DNA of 64,000 bases from Nocardioides acrostichi (GTDB lineage Bacteria > Actinomycetota > Actinomycetes > Propionibacteriales > Nocardioidaceae). The DNA lies in NCBI RefSeq assembly GCF_015319165.1, contig NZ_JADIVZ010000016.1:19450-83449 (forward strand), read 5' to 3'. The notes beneath the pieces were generated by a model. The model was not told the origin of the DNA. It did no database searches and worked only from the letters and a program-made list of their open reading frames with translations. Shown here piece by piece: positions 16,220-24,923 of the stretch (position 1 is the stretch's first letter; every line of letters begins with the position of its first letter). Position numbers and translations under genes: made by a program.

Positions 16220-17544
16220 GCGTCCTCGTCGTGGGCATCTCCCACATCTCCGCACCGGTGGACCTGCTCGAGCAGGTCTCGGCCGCCGACACCGAGGCCG
16301 TGGGCAAGCTGGTCGGAGCGGCCGCGGGGTGCAGCCACGTCGTCGAGGCCGCCGTGATCTCCACCTGCAACCGGCTCGAGATCTACGCCGAGGTCGATCG
16401 ATTCCACGGCTCGGTCGAGGAGCTCTCCACGCTGCTGGTCGAGCGGTCGGGGCAGACCACCGAGTCGATGCTCCCGCACCTCTACGTGCACTACGACGAC
16501 GGCGCCGTCTCCCACCTCTTCCAGGTCGCCGCCGGCCTGGACTCCATGGCCGTGGGCGAGGGGCAGATCCTGGGCCAGGCCCGCGAGGCGCTGCGGCTGG
16601 GTCAGGAGCTCGGCACCGTGGGGCCTGCCCTCAACACCCTCTTCCAGCAGGCGCTGCGGGTCGGCAAGCGCTCGAGGGCCGAGACCGACATCGACCGCGC
16701 GGCACCGTCGTTGGTCGACGCCGCGCTGCGCCGGGTCGGATCCCTGCTGCCGCCCGCCGCCGAGCGGCGCGTGGCGGTGCTGGGCGCCGGTGCCATGGCC
16801 GGCCTCGCGACAGCGACCGTGCGTCGGCAGGGCGCGGCCGAGATCGTCGTTCTCAACCGCACGCCCGCGCACGCGGAGCGGCTGGCCCGCGAGTACGACG
16901 CCCGCCCGGCGCCGGTGGCCGACCTCGCCGCCGAGCTCGCGGCCTGCGACCTGCTGCTCACCTGTACCGGCGCCACGGGCGCCACCGTGACCGCCGAGCT
17001 CGTGGCGGCCGCGCGACGCGACACCGACGGTCCGCTCGCGGTCATCGACCTCGGGCTGCCGCGCGACGTCGAGACGGCGGTCGGCGACCTCGCCGGCGTC
17101 ACGCTGATCGACCTCGGCACGCTCGCCGCCGACCTGCACGGGTCGGCGGCCGGCGCCGAGGTGCAGGCGGTCCGCGACATCGTGGCCCAGGAGGTCACCG
17201 CGTTCCTCGCCGCCCGCCGCCAGGCCAGTGTCACGCCCACCGTCGTGGCGCTGCGGTCGATGGCCACCGCGGTGGTCGACGCCGAGATGGAACGCCTCGA
17301 CCACCGCCTCGTCACCCTCGACGAGGGAGCCAGGCGCGAGGTGCTGCGCACGTTGCGACGCGTGGCCGACAAGCTGCTGCACCAGCCGACCGTGCGGGTG
17401 CGCGAGCTCGCGAACGCCGACGGCGCCGTGTCCTACGCCGCGGCGCTGGCCGAGCTGTTCTCGCTCGATCCCGATGCCGTCAGCGCCGTGACCCGACCCG
17501 ACATGCCCGAGGAGCCCGGTCGCCGCGAGGGAGGTCTCGCATGA
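16216..17544 (+). CDS. hemA: Glutamyl-tRNA reductase
   Basis: First committed enzyme of C5-pathway tetrapyrrole synthesis, reducing glutamyl-tRNA to glutamate-1-semialdehyde with NADPH. The 442-residue protein has the catalytic Cys51 in STCNRLEIYAE, the VAAGLDSMAVGEGQILGQ substrate segment, the NADPH-binding VAVLGAGAMAGLATA and the C-terminal dimerisation helices ending near KLLHQPTVRVRELA. The ATG overlaps the rex stop (ATGA). Its product is used by HemL, encoded 5 kb downstream in a different operon. Confidence 0.98.
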   Translation: MSVLVVGISHISAPVDLLEQVSAADTEAVGKLVGAAAGCSHVVEAAVISTCNRLEIYAEVDRFHGSVEELSTLLVERSGQTTESMLPHLYVHYDDGAVSHLFQVAAGLDSMAVGEGQILGQAREALRLGQELGTVGPALNTLFQQALRVGKRSRAETDIDRAAPSLVDAALRRVGSLLPPAAERRVAVLGAGAMAGLATATVRRQGAAEIVVLNRTPAHAERLAREYDARPAPVADLAAELAACDLLLTCTGATGATVTAELVAAARRDTDGPLAVIDLGLPRDVETAVGDLAGVTLIDLGTLAADLHGSAAGAEVQAVRDIVAQEVTAFLAARRQASVTPTVVALRSMATAVVDAEMERLDHRLVTLDEGARREVLRTLRRVADKLLHQPTVRVRELANADGAVSYAAALAELFSLDPDAVSAVTRPDMPEEPGRREGGLA

Positions 17545-18566
17545 GTGCCACCAGCGTGTCGGCCGCCGCCGACACCGGCCTGCGCACGGTGCGCATCGGC
17601 ACCCGCCGCTCGCTGCTGGCCCGCACCCAGTCGCAGTGGGTGGCCGACCTGGTCACCGCCCGCACCGGTCACCCGGCCGAGCTCGTCGAGATCACCACCG
17701 ACGGCGACCGCAGCCAGGCCGCCGGCACCTCGCTGGTCGGCAGCGCGAGCACCGGGGTCTTCGTCAGCGCCCTGCGCGAGGCGCTCCTGGCCGGGCAGGT
17801 CGACCTCGCCGTGCACTCGCTCAAGGATCTGCCCACCGCCCCCGAGCCCGGCATCACGCTGGTGGCCGTGCCGGGTCGCGAGGACCCCCGCGACGTCGTC
17901 GTGGCCCGTGACGGGCTGACGCTCGGCGAGCTGCCCGTCGGCTCGCGCATCGGCACCGGCTCGCCCCGGCGTGCCGCCCAGCTGCACGCGCTCGGCCTCG
18001 GTTTGGAGGTGGTCGCGATCCGTGGGAACGTCGACACCCGGATCGGCACCGTGACCCGAGGCGACCTCGATGCGGTCGTGCTCGCGCGGGCCGGTCTGGC
18101 CCGTATCGAGAGGCTCCACGAGGCGACCGAGGTGCTCGACCCCCTGCAGATGCTGCCCGCGCCGGGCCAGGGTGCCCTGGCACTGGAGTGCCGCGACGAC
18201 GACACCGAGCTCCGACACCTGCTCGCGCCCCTCGACGAGCCCGACGTGCGCGCGGCCGTGACGGCCGAGCGCGCCGTCCTCGCCACCCTCGAGGGCGGCT
18301 GCTCGGCGCCCATCGGGGCGCTGGCCGACGTGGTCGAGGCCGACGATCTCGACGACCCCGAGGGGTCGCCCGAACTGTGGCTGCGCGCGATCGCGCTGTC
18401 AGCCGACGGCACGCTCTCGGTGCGGATGTCCGCCACCGGCAGCGTGGCCGACGCCGTGGGCGTCGGCACCCGCCTCGGCGGCGAGATGCTCGCCGAGGGG
18501 GCAGGACAGCTTGACCAGCCAGGTCCGGCTAGCACCAGCGACACAGATGAGGTACCCCACGCATGA
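17541..18566 (+). CDS. hemC: Hydroxymethylbilane synthase
   Basis: Joins four porphobilinogen molecules into the linear tetrapyrrole hydroxymethylbilane. The 341-residue protein has RIGTRRSLLARTQSQWVAD at the N-terminus, DLAVHSLKDLPT, IGTGSPRRAAQL (cofactor-binding arginines) and LEGGCSAPIGA, where Cys254 carries the dipyrromethane cofactor. It overlaps hemA and hemD by 4 nt each. The last 20 residues (from GQLDQPGPA on) are polar and non-conserved. Confidence 0.98.
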   Translation: MSATSVSAAADTGLRTVRIGTRRSLLARTQSQWVADLVTARTGHPAELVEITTDGDRSQAAGTSLVGSASTGVFVSALREALLAGQVDLAVHSLKDLPTAPEPGITLVAVPGREDPRDVVVARDGLTLGELPVGSRIGTGSPRRAAQLHALGLGLEVVAIRGNVDTRIGTVTRGDLDAVVLARAGLARIERLHEATEVLDPLQMLPAPGQGALALECRDDDTELRHLLAPLDEPDVRAAVTAERAVLATLEGGCSAPIGALADVVEADDLDDPEGSPELWLRAIALSADGTLSVRMSATGSVADAVGVGTRLGGEMLAEGAGQLDQPGPASTSDTDEVPHA

Positions 18567-20251
18567 CGCGCTCCTCGAACGGTTCCGCCGGCACCGCCCG
18601 CGGCACCAAGAAGCCCGCCGCCCCCCGTGCCCTCGGCACCGTCTCCTTCGTCGGCACCGGCCCCGGTGACCCCGAGCTGCTCACCGTGCGGGCCGTCGAG
18701 GTCATCAAGCGCGCCGAGCTCGTCGTGACCGAGGCGCCCGAGCACGAGGCGATGGTGCGCTCGCTGCTCGGCCTCCCCGAGGAGACCGGCCCGGACGCCG
18801 TCGACGGCCCCGAGCTCGTCGACGGCGGGTTCGGCCAGGACGGTCAGCCACTCACCTACGCGGCGCGCGCCAAGCTCGTCGTCAAGCAGGCCAAGCGCGG
18901 CCTGCGCGTCGTCCGGCTCATCAGCGGCGACCCGTTCGTCTACGCCTCCGGCCCCGAGGAGGCCCAGGCGTGCGCCAAGGCCGGCATCGGCTTCGAGATC
19001 GTGCCCGGCGTCTCGTCGGTCGGTGCGGTGCCTGCCTACGCCGGCATCCCGCTGACCACCAAGGACCACCGCTGCGTCGAGGTCGTCACCTGCGACGGCA
19101 ACGTCGACTGGTCGGCCTACGGCGACGACCGCACGCTGGTGCTGCTCTCCGGCCTCGGTCAGATCGCCGACATCGCCGCCGCCCTAGTCAAGGCCGGTCG
19201 TGCGGCCAGCACCCCGGTCGCGGTGACCCGCGTCGGCACCACCACCGAGCAGTCGACGGTGTGCTCGACGCTGGAGCACGTGGCCGCCGACGTGCGCGGT
19301 GCCCGGATGGCGCCGCCGGCCGTCGTGGTGGTGGGCAAGGTCGTCGACCTGCGCGAGACGCTCTCGTGGTTCGAGACCAAGCCGCTGTTCGGCTGGCGGG
19401 TGCTGGTGCCGCGCACCAAGGAGCAGGCTGGCTCGTTGAGCCAGGCACTGCGCGGCTACGGCTCGGTGCCCGAGGAGGTGCCGACCATCTCGGTCGAGCC
19501 GCCGCGCAACCCCCAGCAGATGGACAAGGCCGTGCGTGGCCTGGTCGAGGGGCGCTATGAGTGGATCGCCTTCACGTCGGTCAACGCGGTCAAGGCGGTG
19601 CGTGAGAAGTTCGAGGAGTACGGCCTCGACGCGCGCGCCTTCTCGGGCCTGAAGATCGCCGCCGTCGGCGACAAGACCGCCGCGGCGATCGCCGCGTGGG
19701 GTCTGCGCCCCGACCTGGTGCCCTCGGCCGAGGGGTCGGCGGGTCAGTCGGCCGCCGGGCTGCTGGAGATCTGGCCGGAGTACGACCAGGATCTCGACCC
19801 CATCAACCGGGTCTTCCTGCCCCGCGCCGACATCGCCACCGAGAACCTCGTGGCCGGCCTCGTCGACCTGGGCTGGGAGTGCGACGACGTCACCGCCTAC
19901 CGCACCGTGCGCGCCTCGCCGCCGCCGGCGCCCACGCGTGACGCCATCAAGTCCGGCCGGTTCGACGCCGTGGTGTTCACGTCGTCCTCGACGGTGCGCA
20001 ACCTGGTCGGCATCGCCGGCAAGCCGCACCCCTCCACGGTGATCGCCGTGATCGGGCCGATGACCGCCAAGACCGCCGAGGAGCACGGGCTGCGCGTCGA
20101 CGTGATGGCGTCGGCGCCCGACGTCGAGGTGCTCGTCGAGGCGCTCGCCGACTTCGGTACCGCCCGTCGCGCCGAGTTCGTCGAGGCCGGCCTGCCGGTC
20201 ACCAAGCCGTCGGACCGCAAGACCACCGCGCGCCGCCGCAAGGCGGAGTGA
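18563..20251 (+). CDS. hemD: Fused uroporphyrinogen-III C-methyltransferase / uroporphyrinogen-III synthase
   Basis: A two-domain fusion of 562 residues. Residues about 20-270 form a SAM-dependent tetrapyrrole methylase (TVSFVGTGPGDPELLTVRA, SGDPFVYASG, VPAYAGIPLTTK), making precorrin-2 for siroheme or cobalamin. Residues about 285-540 are uroporphyrinogen-III synthase (WRVLVPRTKEQAGSL, WIAFTSVNAVKAV, AVVFTSSSTVRNLVG). Such fusions are usual in actinobacteria. The protein therefore sits at the branch between heme and corrinoid/siroheme synthesis. A Lys-rich tail (KTTARRRKAE) closes it. Overlaps hemC by 4 nt; hemB starts 4 nt after its stop. Confidence 0.97.
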   Translation: MTRSSNGSAGTARGTKKPAAPRALGTVSFVGTGPGDPELLTVRAVEVIKRAELVVTEAPEHEAMVRSLLGLPEETGPDAVDGPELVDGGFGQDGQPLTYAARAKLVVKQAKRGLRVVRLISGDPFVYASGPEEAQACAKAGIGFEIVPGVSSVGAVPAYAGIPLTTKDHRCVEVVTCDGNVDWSAYGDDRTLVLLSGLGQIADIAAALVKAGRAASTPVAVTRVGTTTEQSTVCSTLEHVAADVRGARMAPPAVVVVGKVVDLRETLSWFETKPLFGWRVLVPRTKEQAGSLSQALRGYGSVPEEVPTISVEPPRNPQQMDKAVRGLVEGRYEWIAFTSVNAVKAVREKFEEYGLDARAFSGLKIAAVGDKTAAAIAAWGLRPDLVPSAEGSAGQSAAGLLEIWPEYDQDLDPINRVFLPRADIATENLVAGLVDLGWECDDVTAYRTVRASPPPAPTRDAIKSGRFDAVVFTSSSTVRNLVGIAGKPHPSTVIAVIGPMTAKTAEEHGLRVDVMASAPDVEVLVEALADFGTARRAEFVEAGLPVTKPSDRKTTARRRKAE

Positions 20252-20255
20252 GCCG

Positions 20256-21263
20256 ATGACGGCCGAGCACCCGATCCCGGCACCCGTGGTGCCGCCCGTC
20301 GTGCGGCCGCGCCGCCTGCGCACCACGCCGGCCCTGCGCCGGATGGTGCGCGAGCAGCAGGTGCACCCGCGCCAGCTGGTGCTGCCGCTGTTCGTGCGCG
20401 AGGGCCTCACCGAGCCGCAGCCCATCCGCTCGATGCCGGGCGTGGTCCAGCACACCCGCTACAGCATGCTCGAGGCGGTCGAGGAGGCCGCCGAGCTCGG
20501 GCTGGGAGGCGTCATGCTGTTCGGCGTCCCGGAGGAGAAGGACGCCGAGGGCTCGGGTGCGCTCGATCCCGCGGGCGTGCTCAACCTGGCCATCACCGAC
20601 GTCGTCGGCGAGGTGGGCGACCAGCTCACCGTGATGAGTGACCTGTGCCTCGACGAGTTCACCGACCACGGTCACTGCGGCGTGCTCACGCCCGACGGAC
20701 GGGTCGACAACGACCGCACCCTCTCGGTGTACGCGCAGATGGCGCTGGCCCAGGCACACGCCGGCGTCGACATGGTGGGTCCGAGCGGCATGATGGACGG
20801 CCAGGTGCGCGTGATCCGCTCCTCGCTCGACGCGCTCGGGCACCACGACGTCGGCATCCTGGCCTACTCGGCGAAGTACGCCTCGGCGTTCTTCGGGCCT
20901 TTCCGTGAGGCCGTCGACTCCTCCCTGACCGGTGACCGCAAGACCTACCAGCAGGATCCGATGAACGCCCATGAGGGCGTGCGCGAGGCGCTGCTCGACA
21001 TCGAAGAGGGCGCCGACCTGGTCATGGTGAAGCCGGCCCTGAGCTACCTCGACGTCATCCGGCGCGTGCGGGACGCCGTCGAGGTGCCCGTGGCGGCCTA
21101 CAACGTCTCGGGCGAGTACGCCATGGTCGAGGCCGCGGCGGCGAACGGGTGGATCGACCGCGAGGCCGCGATCCTCGAGACCCTCGGCTCGATCCACCGT
21201 GCCGGCGCCGACGTCATCCTCAGCTACTGGGCCGTCGAGGCCGCGCGCCTGCTCACCGCCTGA
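20256..21263 (+). CDS. hemB: Porphobilinogen synthase (delta-aminolevulinic acid dehydratase)
   Basis: Condenses two 5-aminolevulinate molecules to porphobilinogen. The 335-residue enzyme has both active-site lysines, Lys207 in AYSAKYASAFFGPF and Lys259 (Schiff base) in LVMVKPALSYLD. The metal loop reads DLCLDEFTDHGHCG: the first and third zinc cysteines are present but the middle one is Asp, a mixed site seen in actinobacteria and intermediate between Zn- and Mg-type enzymes. It ends the rex-hemACDB operon; downstream are 22-bp repeats and a convergent gene. Confidence 0.98.
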   Translation: MTAEHPIPAPVVPPVVRPRRLRTTPALRRMVREQQVHPRQLVLPLFVREGLTEPQPIRSMPGVVQHTRYSMLEAVEEAAELGLGGVMLFGVPEEKDAEGSGALDPAGVLNLAITDVVGEVGDQLTVMSDLCLDEFTDHGHCGVLTPDGRVDNDRTLSVYAQMALAQAHAGVDMVGPSGMMDGQVRVIRSSLDALGHHDVGILAYSAKYASAFFGPFREAVDSSLTGDRKTYQQDPMNAHEGVREALLDIEEGADLVMVKPALSYLDVIRRVRDAVEVPVAAYNVSGEYAMVEAAAANGWIDREAAILETLGSIHRAGADVILSYWAVEAARLLTA

Positions 21264-21392
21264 CCCGCGAGGGGTCGCGAATCGTCCCGCGAGGGGTCGC
21301 GAATCGTCCCGCGAGGGGTCGCCCAGAGAAATGCGAACGGCCCCTCGAGGCGCCATTTTTGACTCCTCGACGGACCGTTTGCGACCCCTCGT
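21264..21392. repeat. Tandem 22-bp repeat, family 2, cluster 2
   Basis: Three near-identical 22-bp units (CGAGGGGTCGCGAATCGTCC plus CG, reverse orientation) begin right after the hemB stop and are followed by more degenerate copies in both orientations around GGCCCCTCGAGGCGCC. The cluster fills the gap between hemB and the convergent transglycosylase gene. Confidence 0.82.
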
Positions 21393-21404
21393 CGGTGACG
21401 TGGG

Positions 21405-22619
21405 TCAGGGGTTCATGTATTTCTCGACGCACTTGTCGAAGGGGTCGTTCTTCTTCAGAGGGTTGTCGATGAAGCCGTCGGCAGTGCACTGCAGCACGGC
21501 CTGGGCGTAGGTGAGGGCCTGGTCGACCGGGCTGATGCTGGTCGAGGGCAGCGGCGGCACCGTGACGGTCGGGCCGTTGCCGCCGGGCACGGTGACCGTG
21601 ACGCCGCCACCGGAGGTGTTCGAGGGGGTGCCCGCGTTGTTGCCACCGGAGTTCTGGGTGGGCTGGCTGCTGGGGCTCGAGCCGCTGTTGTCGGACTGCG
21701 GCTGGGAGATCTGCTGCGTCGGCTGGCTGGAGGGCTGCTTGGACGGCTGGCGGGTCGGGGGCGGAGTGTAGGACGGGTCGGGCGCGAGGACGCCGGCCGC
21801 GGAGACGTTGGTGGGCACCGCGGTGTAGTCGCCCGAGGCGTAGGCGTCCATGATCTTCAAGACCAGGTCGACGTAGGCCTGGGAGTGGTTGTAGCGGTAG
21901 ACCGCCTTCTCCTGACCCGCGGTGGTGGAGAGATCCTCGTTGCCGGAGCAGAGGTAGACCGCGGTGGCGAGGGCAGCGTCGTCGATGTCTTGGGGGTTGC
22001 GCTGGGCGTCGCCGTCGGCGTCGACCCCGACGACCGACCAGGTCGAGGGGATGAACTGCATCGGGCCGACGGCGTGGTCCCACTTGGTGTCGCCGTCGAG
22101 CTGGCCACCGTCGGTGTCGGAGATGGCCTGGGTGCCGTGCTTGCCGTTGAGGGCGGGGCCGATGATGCCGGGCTTGGAGACGCCCTTGGCGGTGAGCACG
22201 TTGCCGCCGTAGCGGCCGTGGTCGGACTCGACGCGCCCGATGGCGGCGACGAGCTGCCAAGGGAGGTTGCAGGTCTTGTCGGCGGAGTTGATGACGGCCT
22301 CGGCGCGCTGGTATGCGCTGAGCGCGGCGGCGGGGATCGAGGACGAGGAGGAGGTGGCGACGACCTGGCGGGCGCTGGCGCCGCCGGGGTTGACCGAGAG
22401 CGCCTTGGGCGTGGAGACCGAGGCGGGTGCCTCGATGGCCTCGGACGGCACGGAGGTGCCGTCGGGCAGGCTGGCCGCCGGGGCGGGCTGGTCACCCTCT
22501 GCGGAGACCGAGTCGAGCACCGGGGTCGAGACGACGCTTGCGGTCCACGCTGCCGACACCAGCCCGAGGGGAACCAGCGTGACGGCCTTGTGAACGCGTC
22601 CGAATCGATGACCTGCCAT
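21405..22619 (-). CDS. Secreted lytic murein transglycosylase (SLT fold)
   Basis: Cleaves peptidoglycan glycan strands. The 404-residue protein starts with a basic end and a hydrophobic signal/anchor segment (LVPLGLVSAAWTASVVS). The catalytic domain, residues about 110-270, includes LPWQLVAAIGRVESDHGRYG with the catalytic Glu, and GPMQFIPSTWSVVGVDADGD, YLCSGNEDLS. A Pro/Ser/Gln/Thr-rich wall-spanning region follows, ending with a short Cys-containing conserved tail (CTADGFIDNPLKKNDPFDKC). Start at 22619 has AGGGAGA. The promoter at 22691-22719 resembles that of the DUF5667 gene, so it is a likely target of the BldN-like sigma factor. Confidence 0.92.
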   Translation of the reverse strand: MAGHRFGRVHKAVTLVPLGLVSAAWTASVVSTPVLDSVSAEGDQPAPAASLPDGTSVPSEAIEAPASVSTPKALSVNPGGASARQVVATSSSSSIPAAALSAYQRAEAVINSADKTCNLPWQLVAAIGRVESDHGRYGGNVLTAKGVSKPGIIGPALNGKHGTQAISDTDGGQLDGDTKWDHAVGPMQFIPSTWSVVGVDADGDAQRNPQDIDDAALATAVYLCSGNEDLSTTAGQEKAVYRYNHSQAYVDLVLKIMDAYASGDYTAVPTNVSAAGVLAPDPSYTPPPTRQPSKQPSSQPTQQISQPQSDNSGSSPSSQPTQNSGGNNAGTPSNTSGGGVTVTVPGGNGPTVTVPPLPSTSISPVDQALTYAQAVLQCTADGFIDNPLKKNDPFDKCVEKYMNP

Positions 22620-22690
22620 GCTGAAGTCTCCCTGGTGCAGTGCCGCGTGCTCCCTCAAGCACGACCGCGAATCTCGCGGATGTGACCGAC

Positions 22691-22719
22691 CTAACGAATG
22701 GTGTCACGCGTTGGTTACG
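22691..22719 (-). promoter_or_regulatory. BldN-type ECF promoter before the lytic transglycosylase
   Basis: On the minus strand CGTAAC (22719-22714) and CGTTAG (22696-22691) are separated by 17 nt, the same arrangement as upstream of the DUF5667 gene. Predicted transcription start is near 22684, with a 65-nt leader. An alternative reading is the GTAAC-N6-GTGAC direct repeat (22718-22703), which resembles MtrA-type sites; both could be true. Confidence 0.6.
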
Positions 22720-22878
22720 CGGCACATGGCTTTGTGAGGATCGTTACCAAGATCGGACTGGCAGACGTTTCCCCAGATCACGGCCGTTGAAACGCCTCCG
22801 GGGCGTCGAGATCGCGCCGGAGTCCGACGGGCCTCGCCCCGATGCGGTGCGCTCAGGTTCGGCCGTCACAATGGCTGG

Positions 22879-24216
22879 GTGAGCAGTACCCCCCAGACGT
22901 ACACGACGTCCACCGCTGCATCCCAGAGCTGGTTCGCCCGCGCGAGCACCGTGACCCCCGGCGGCGTGAACTCTCCGGTGCGCGCGTTCAACGCCGTCGG
23001 CGGGACGCCGCGCTTCATCGCCTCCGCGCAGGGGCCGTGGCTCACGGACGTCGACGGCCGCCGCTACGTCGACCTCATCGGCTCGTGGGGGCCGATGCTG
23101 CTGGGCCACGCACACCCCGAGGTGGTCGCGGCCGTGCAGGACGCCGTCGCGCGCGGCACCTCCTACGGCACGCCCACCGAGCCCGAGGTCATGCTGGCCG
23201 AGGAGATCGTCGCGCGCACGCCGGTGGAGAAGGTGCGGCTGGTCTCCTCGGGCACCGAGGCCACCATGTCGGCGATCCGGCTCGCCCGCGGCTTCACCGG
23301 CCGCGACGTCGTGGTGAAGTTCGCCGGCTGCTACCACGGCCACGTCGACTCCCTGCTCGCCTCGGCGGGGTCGGGTCTGGCGACGCACGCGATACCGGGC
23401 ACGCCGGGCGTGCCGGGGTCGTCCACCGAACTCACCGTGGTGCTGCCCTACAACGACCGCGAGGCCCTGCGCGCGGTGTTCGCCGAGCGCGGCCACGAGA
23501 TCGCCTGCGTCATCACCGAGGCGGCCCCGGGCAACATGGGCGTCGTGCCGCCCGAGGCGGGCTTCAACGGCTTCATCGCGCAGCTGTGCCGCACGGTCGG
23601 GGCGCTGATGATCAGCGACGAGGTCATGACCGGCTTCCGCGCCTCGCCCCAGGGGTTCTGGGGTCTCGACGGCGCGCTCGAGGGCTGGGCTCCAGACCTG
23701 ATGACCTTCGGCAAGGTGATGGGCGGGGGCTTCCCAGCCGCGGCGTTCGGCGGTCGCGCCGACGTCATGGCCCATCTCGCGCCCGAGGGCCCGGTCTACC
23801 AGGCGGGCACGCTGTCGGGGAACCCCGTGGCCACCACGGCCGGGCTGACGACGCTGCGGCTGGCGACCGAGGAGGTCTACGCCCACGTGCAGCAGGTCGG
23901 TGACGTGCTCAAGGTCGGTGCCGCCGAGGCGCTGACGGCGGCGGGCGTGCCGCACACGGTGCAGGCGGCCGGCACGATGTTCTCGGTCTTCCTCTGCGAC
24001 GGCCCGGTACTCGACTACGAGGGCGCCCAGCGCACCGACACCGCTGCCTACGCCGCCTTCTTCACGAGCATGCTCGAGCAGGGGGTGCACCTGCCGCCCT
24101 CGGCGTTCGAGGCATGGTTCTGCTCCGCCGCGCACGACGACGAAGCGGTGCAGGCGGTGCTCGACGCGCTGCCGGCCGCCGCGCGGGCGGCGGCCGGGGC
24201 CGGGGGAGCGGTATGA
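22879..24216 (+). CDS. hemL: Glutamate-1-semialdehyde 2,1-aminomutase
   Basis: PLP enzyme turning glutamate-1-semialdehyde into 5-aminolevulinate, completing the C5 route begun by HemA. The 445-residue class III aminotransferase-like protein has TPGGVNSPVRAF, VDLIGSWGPMLLGHAHP, the GCYHGH segment, ISDEVMTGFR and the PLP lysine Lys279 in TFGKVMGGGFPAAAFGG. The GTG start lacks a clear ribosome site, while CACAAT at 22867-22872 lies 6 nt upstream, so a leaderless mRNA is possible. It begins the hemL-phosphatase-cytochrome c maturation operon. Confidence 0.98.
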   Translation: MSSTPQTYTTSTAASQSWFARASTVTPGGVNSPVRAFNAVGGTPRFIASAQGPWLTDVDGRRYVDLIGSWGPMLLGHAHPEVVAAVQDAVARGTSYGTPTEPEVMLAEEIVARTPVEKVRLVSSGTEATMSAIRLARGFTGRDVVVKFAGCYHGHVDSLLASAGSGLATHAIPGTPGVPGSSTELTVVLPYNDREALRAVFAERGHEIACVITEAAPGNMGVVPPEAGFNGFIAQLCRTVGALMISDEVMTGFRASPQGFWGLDGALEGWAPDLMTFGKVMGGGFPAAAFGGRADVMAHLAPEGPVYQAGTLSGNPVATTAGLTTLRLATEEVYAHVQQVGDVLKVGAAEALTAAGVPHTVQAAGTMFSVFLCDGPVLDYEGAQRTDTAAYAAFFTSMLEQGVHLPPSAFEAWFCSAAHDDEAVQAVLDALPAAARAAAGAGGAV

Positions 24217-24923
24217 GCGAGCCGACGCCTCAGCCGACGCCGCAGACGACGCCCCGGACGACGCTGGTGCACCTGCTGCGTCACGGCGAGGTGCACAACC
24301 CGCGAGGTGTGCTCTACGGGCGCCGCGACGGCTTCCACCTCTCCGGCCTCGGCCAGAAGATGGCCCAGCGGGTCGCCGACACCCTCGGGGAGCGCGACAT
24401 CACCCACATCGTGGCCTCGCCGCTGGAGCGGGTGCAGGAGACGGCGGCGCCGCTGGCCGCCGCCCGCGGGTTGAGCGTGCAGACCGACGAGCGGGTCATC
24501 GAGTCGGCCAACGTCTTCGAGGGCGAGAGGTTCGGCGCCGGCAAGAACGCGCTCAAGCGGCCGTCGTCGTGGCGGCACCTCTGGAACCCGTTCAAGCCCT
24601 CGTGGGGCGAGCCCTACACCGAGATCGCGGCTCGGATGACGGCGGCCCTGCACGACGCCCGGGTCGCCGCCGCGGGTCACGAGGCGGTGGTGGTGAGCCA
24701 CCAGCTGCCGATCTGGGTGACCCGGCTCAGTCTCGAGGGCAAGCGCTTCTTCCACGACCCGCGCAAGCGCCAGTGCACGCTGTGCTCGCTCACCACCGTG
24801 GAGTTCGAGGGCGACCGCGTCGTGCGGCTCACCTACTCCGAGCCCGCGGGCGACCTGATCCCCGCCCACGCTCGCGGTGCGGCGTTCTCGGCCGGCGGCG
24901 CGCCCGAGGAGGAGCAGCCATGA
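24213..24923 (+). CDS. Histidine phosphatase family protein
   Basis: A 236-residue phosphoglycerate-mutase-like protein with the RHG motif (LVHLLRHGEVHNP, residues about 17-29), the second-arginine segment IVASPLERVQETA and the second histidine in VVVSHQLPIW. The substrate is unknown; the Rv0525 homologue shares the same position between hemL and tlpA. The start overlaps the hemL stop (ATGA). The first 15 residues are Pro/Thr-rich and not conserved. Confidence 0.92.
   Translation: MSEPTPQPTPQTTPRTTLVHLLRHGEVHNPRGVLYGRRDGFHLSGLGQKMAQRVADTLGERDITHIVASPLERVQETAAPLAAARGLSVQTDERVIESANVFEGERFGAGKNALKRPSSWRHLWNPFKPSWGEPYTEIAARMTAALHDARVAAAGHEAVVVSHQLPIWVTRLSLEGKRFFHDPRKRQCTLCSLTTVEFEGDRVVRLTYSEPAGDLIPAHARGAAFSAGGAPEEEQP

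Noticed and set aside
22620..22878. c-di-AMP (ydaO-type) riboswitch upstream of the lytic transglycosylase
   Set aside because: Such riboswitches precede wall hydrolase genes in actinobacteria, but the predicted leader is only about 65 nt and I could not find the conserved core.
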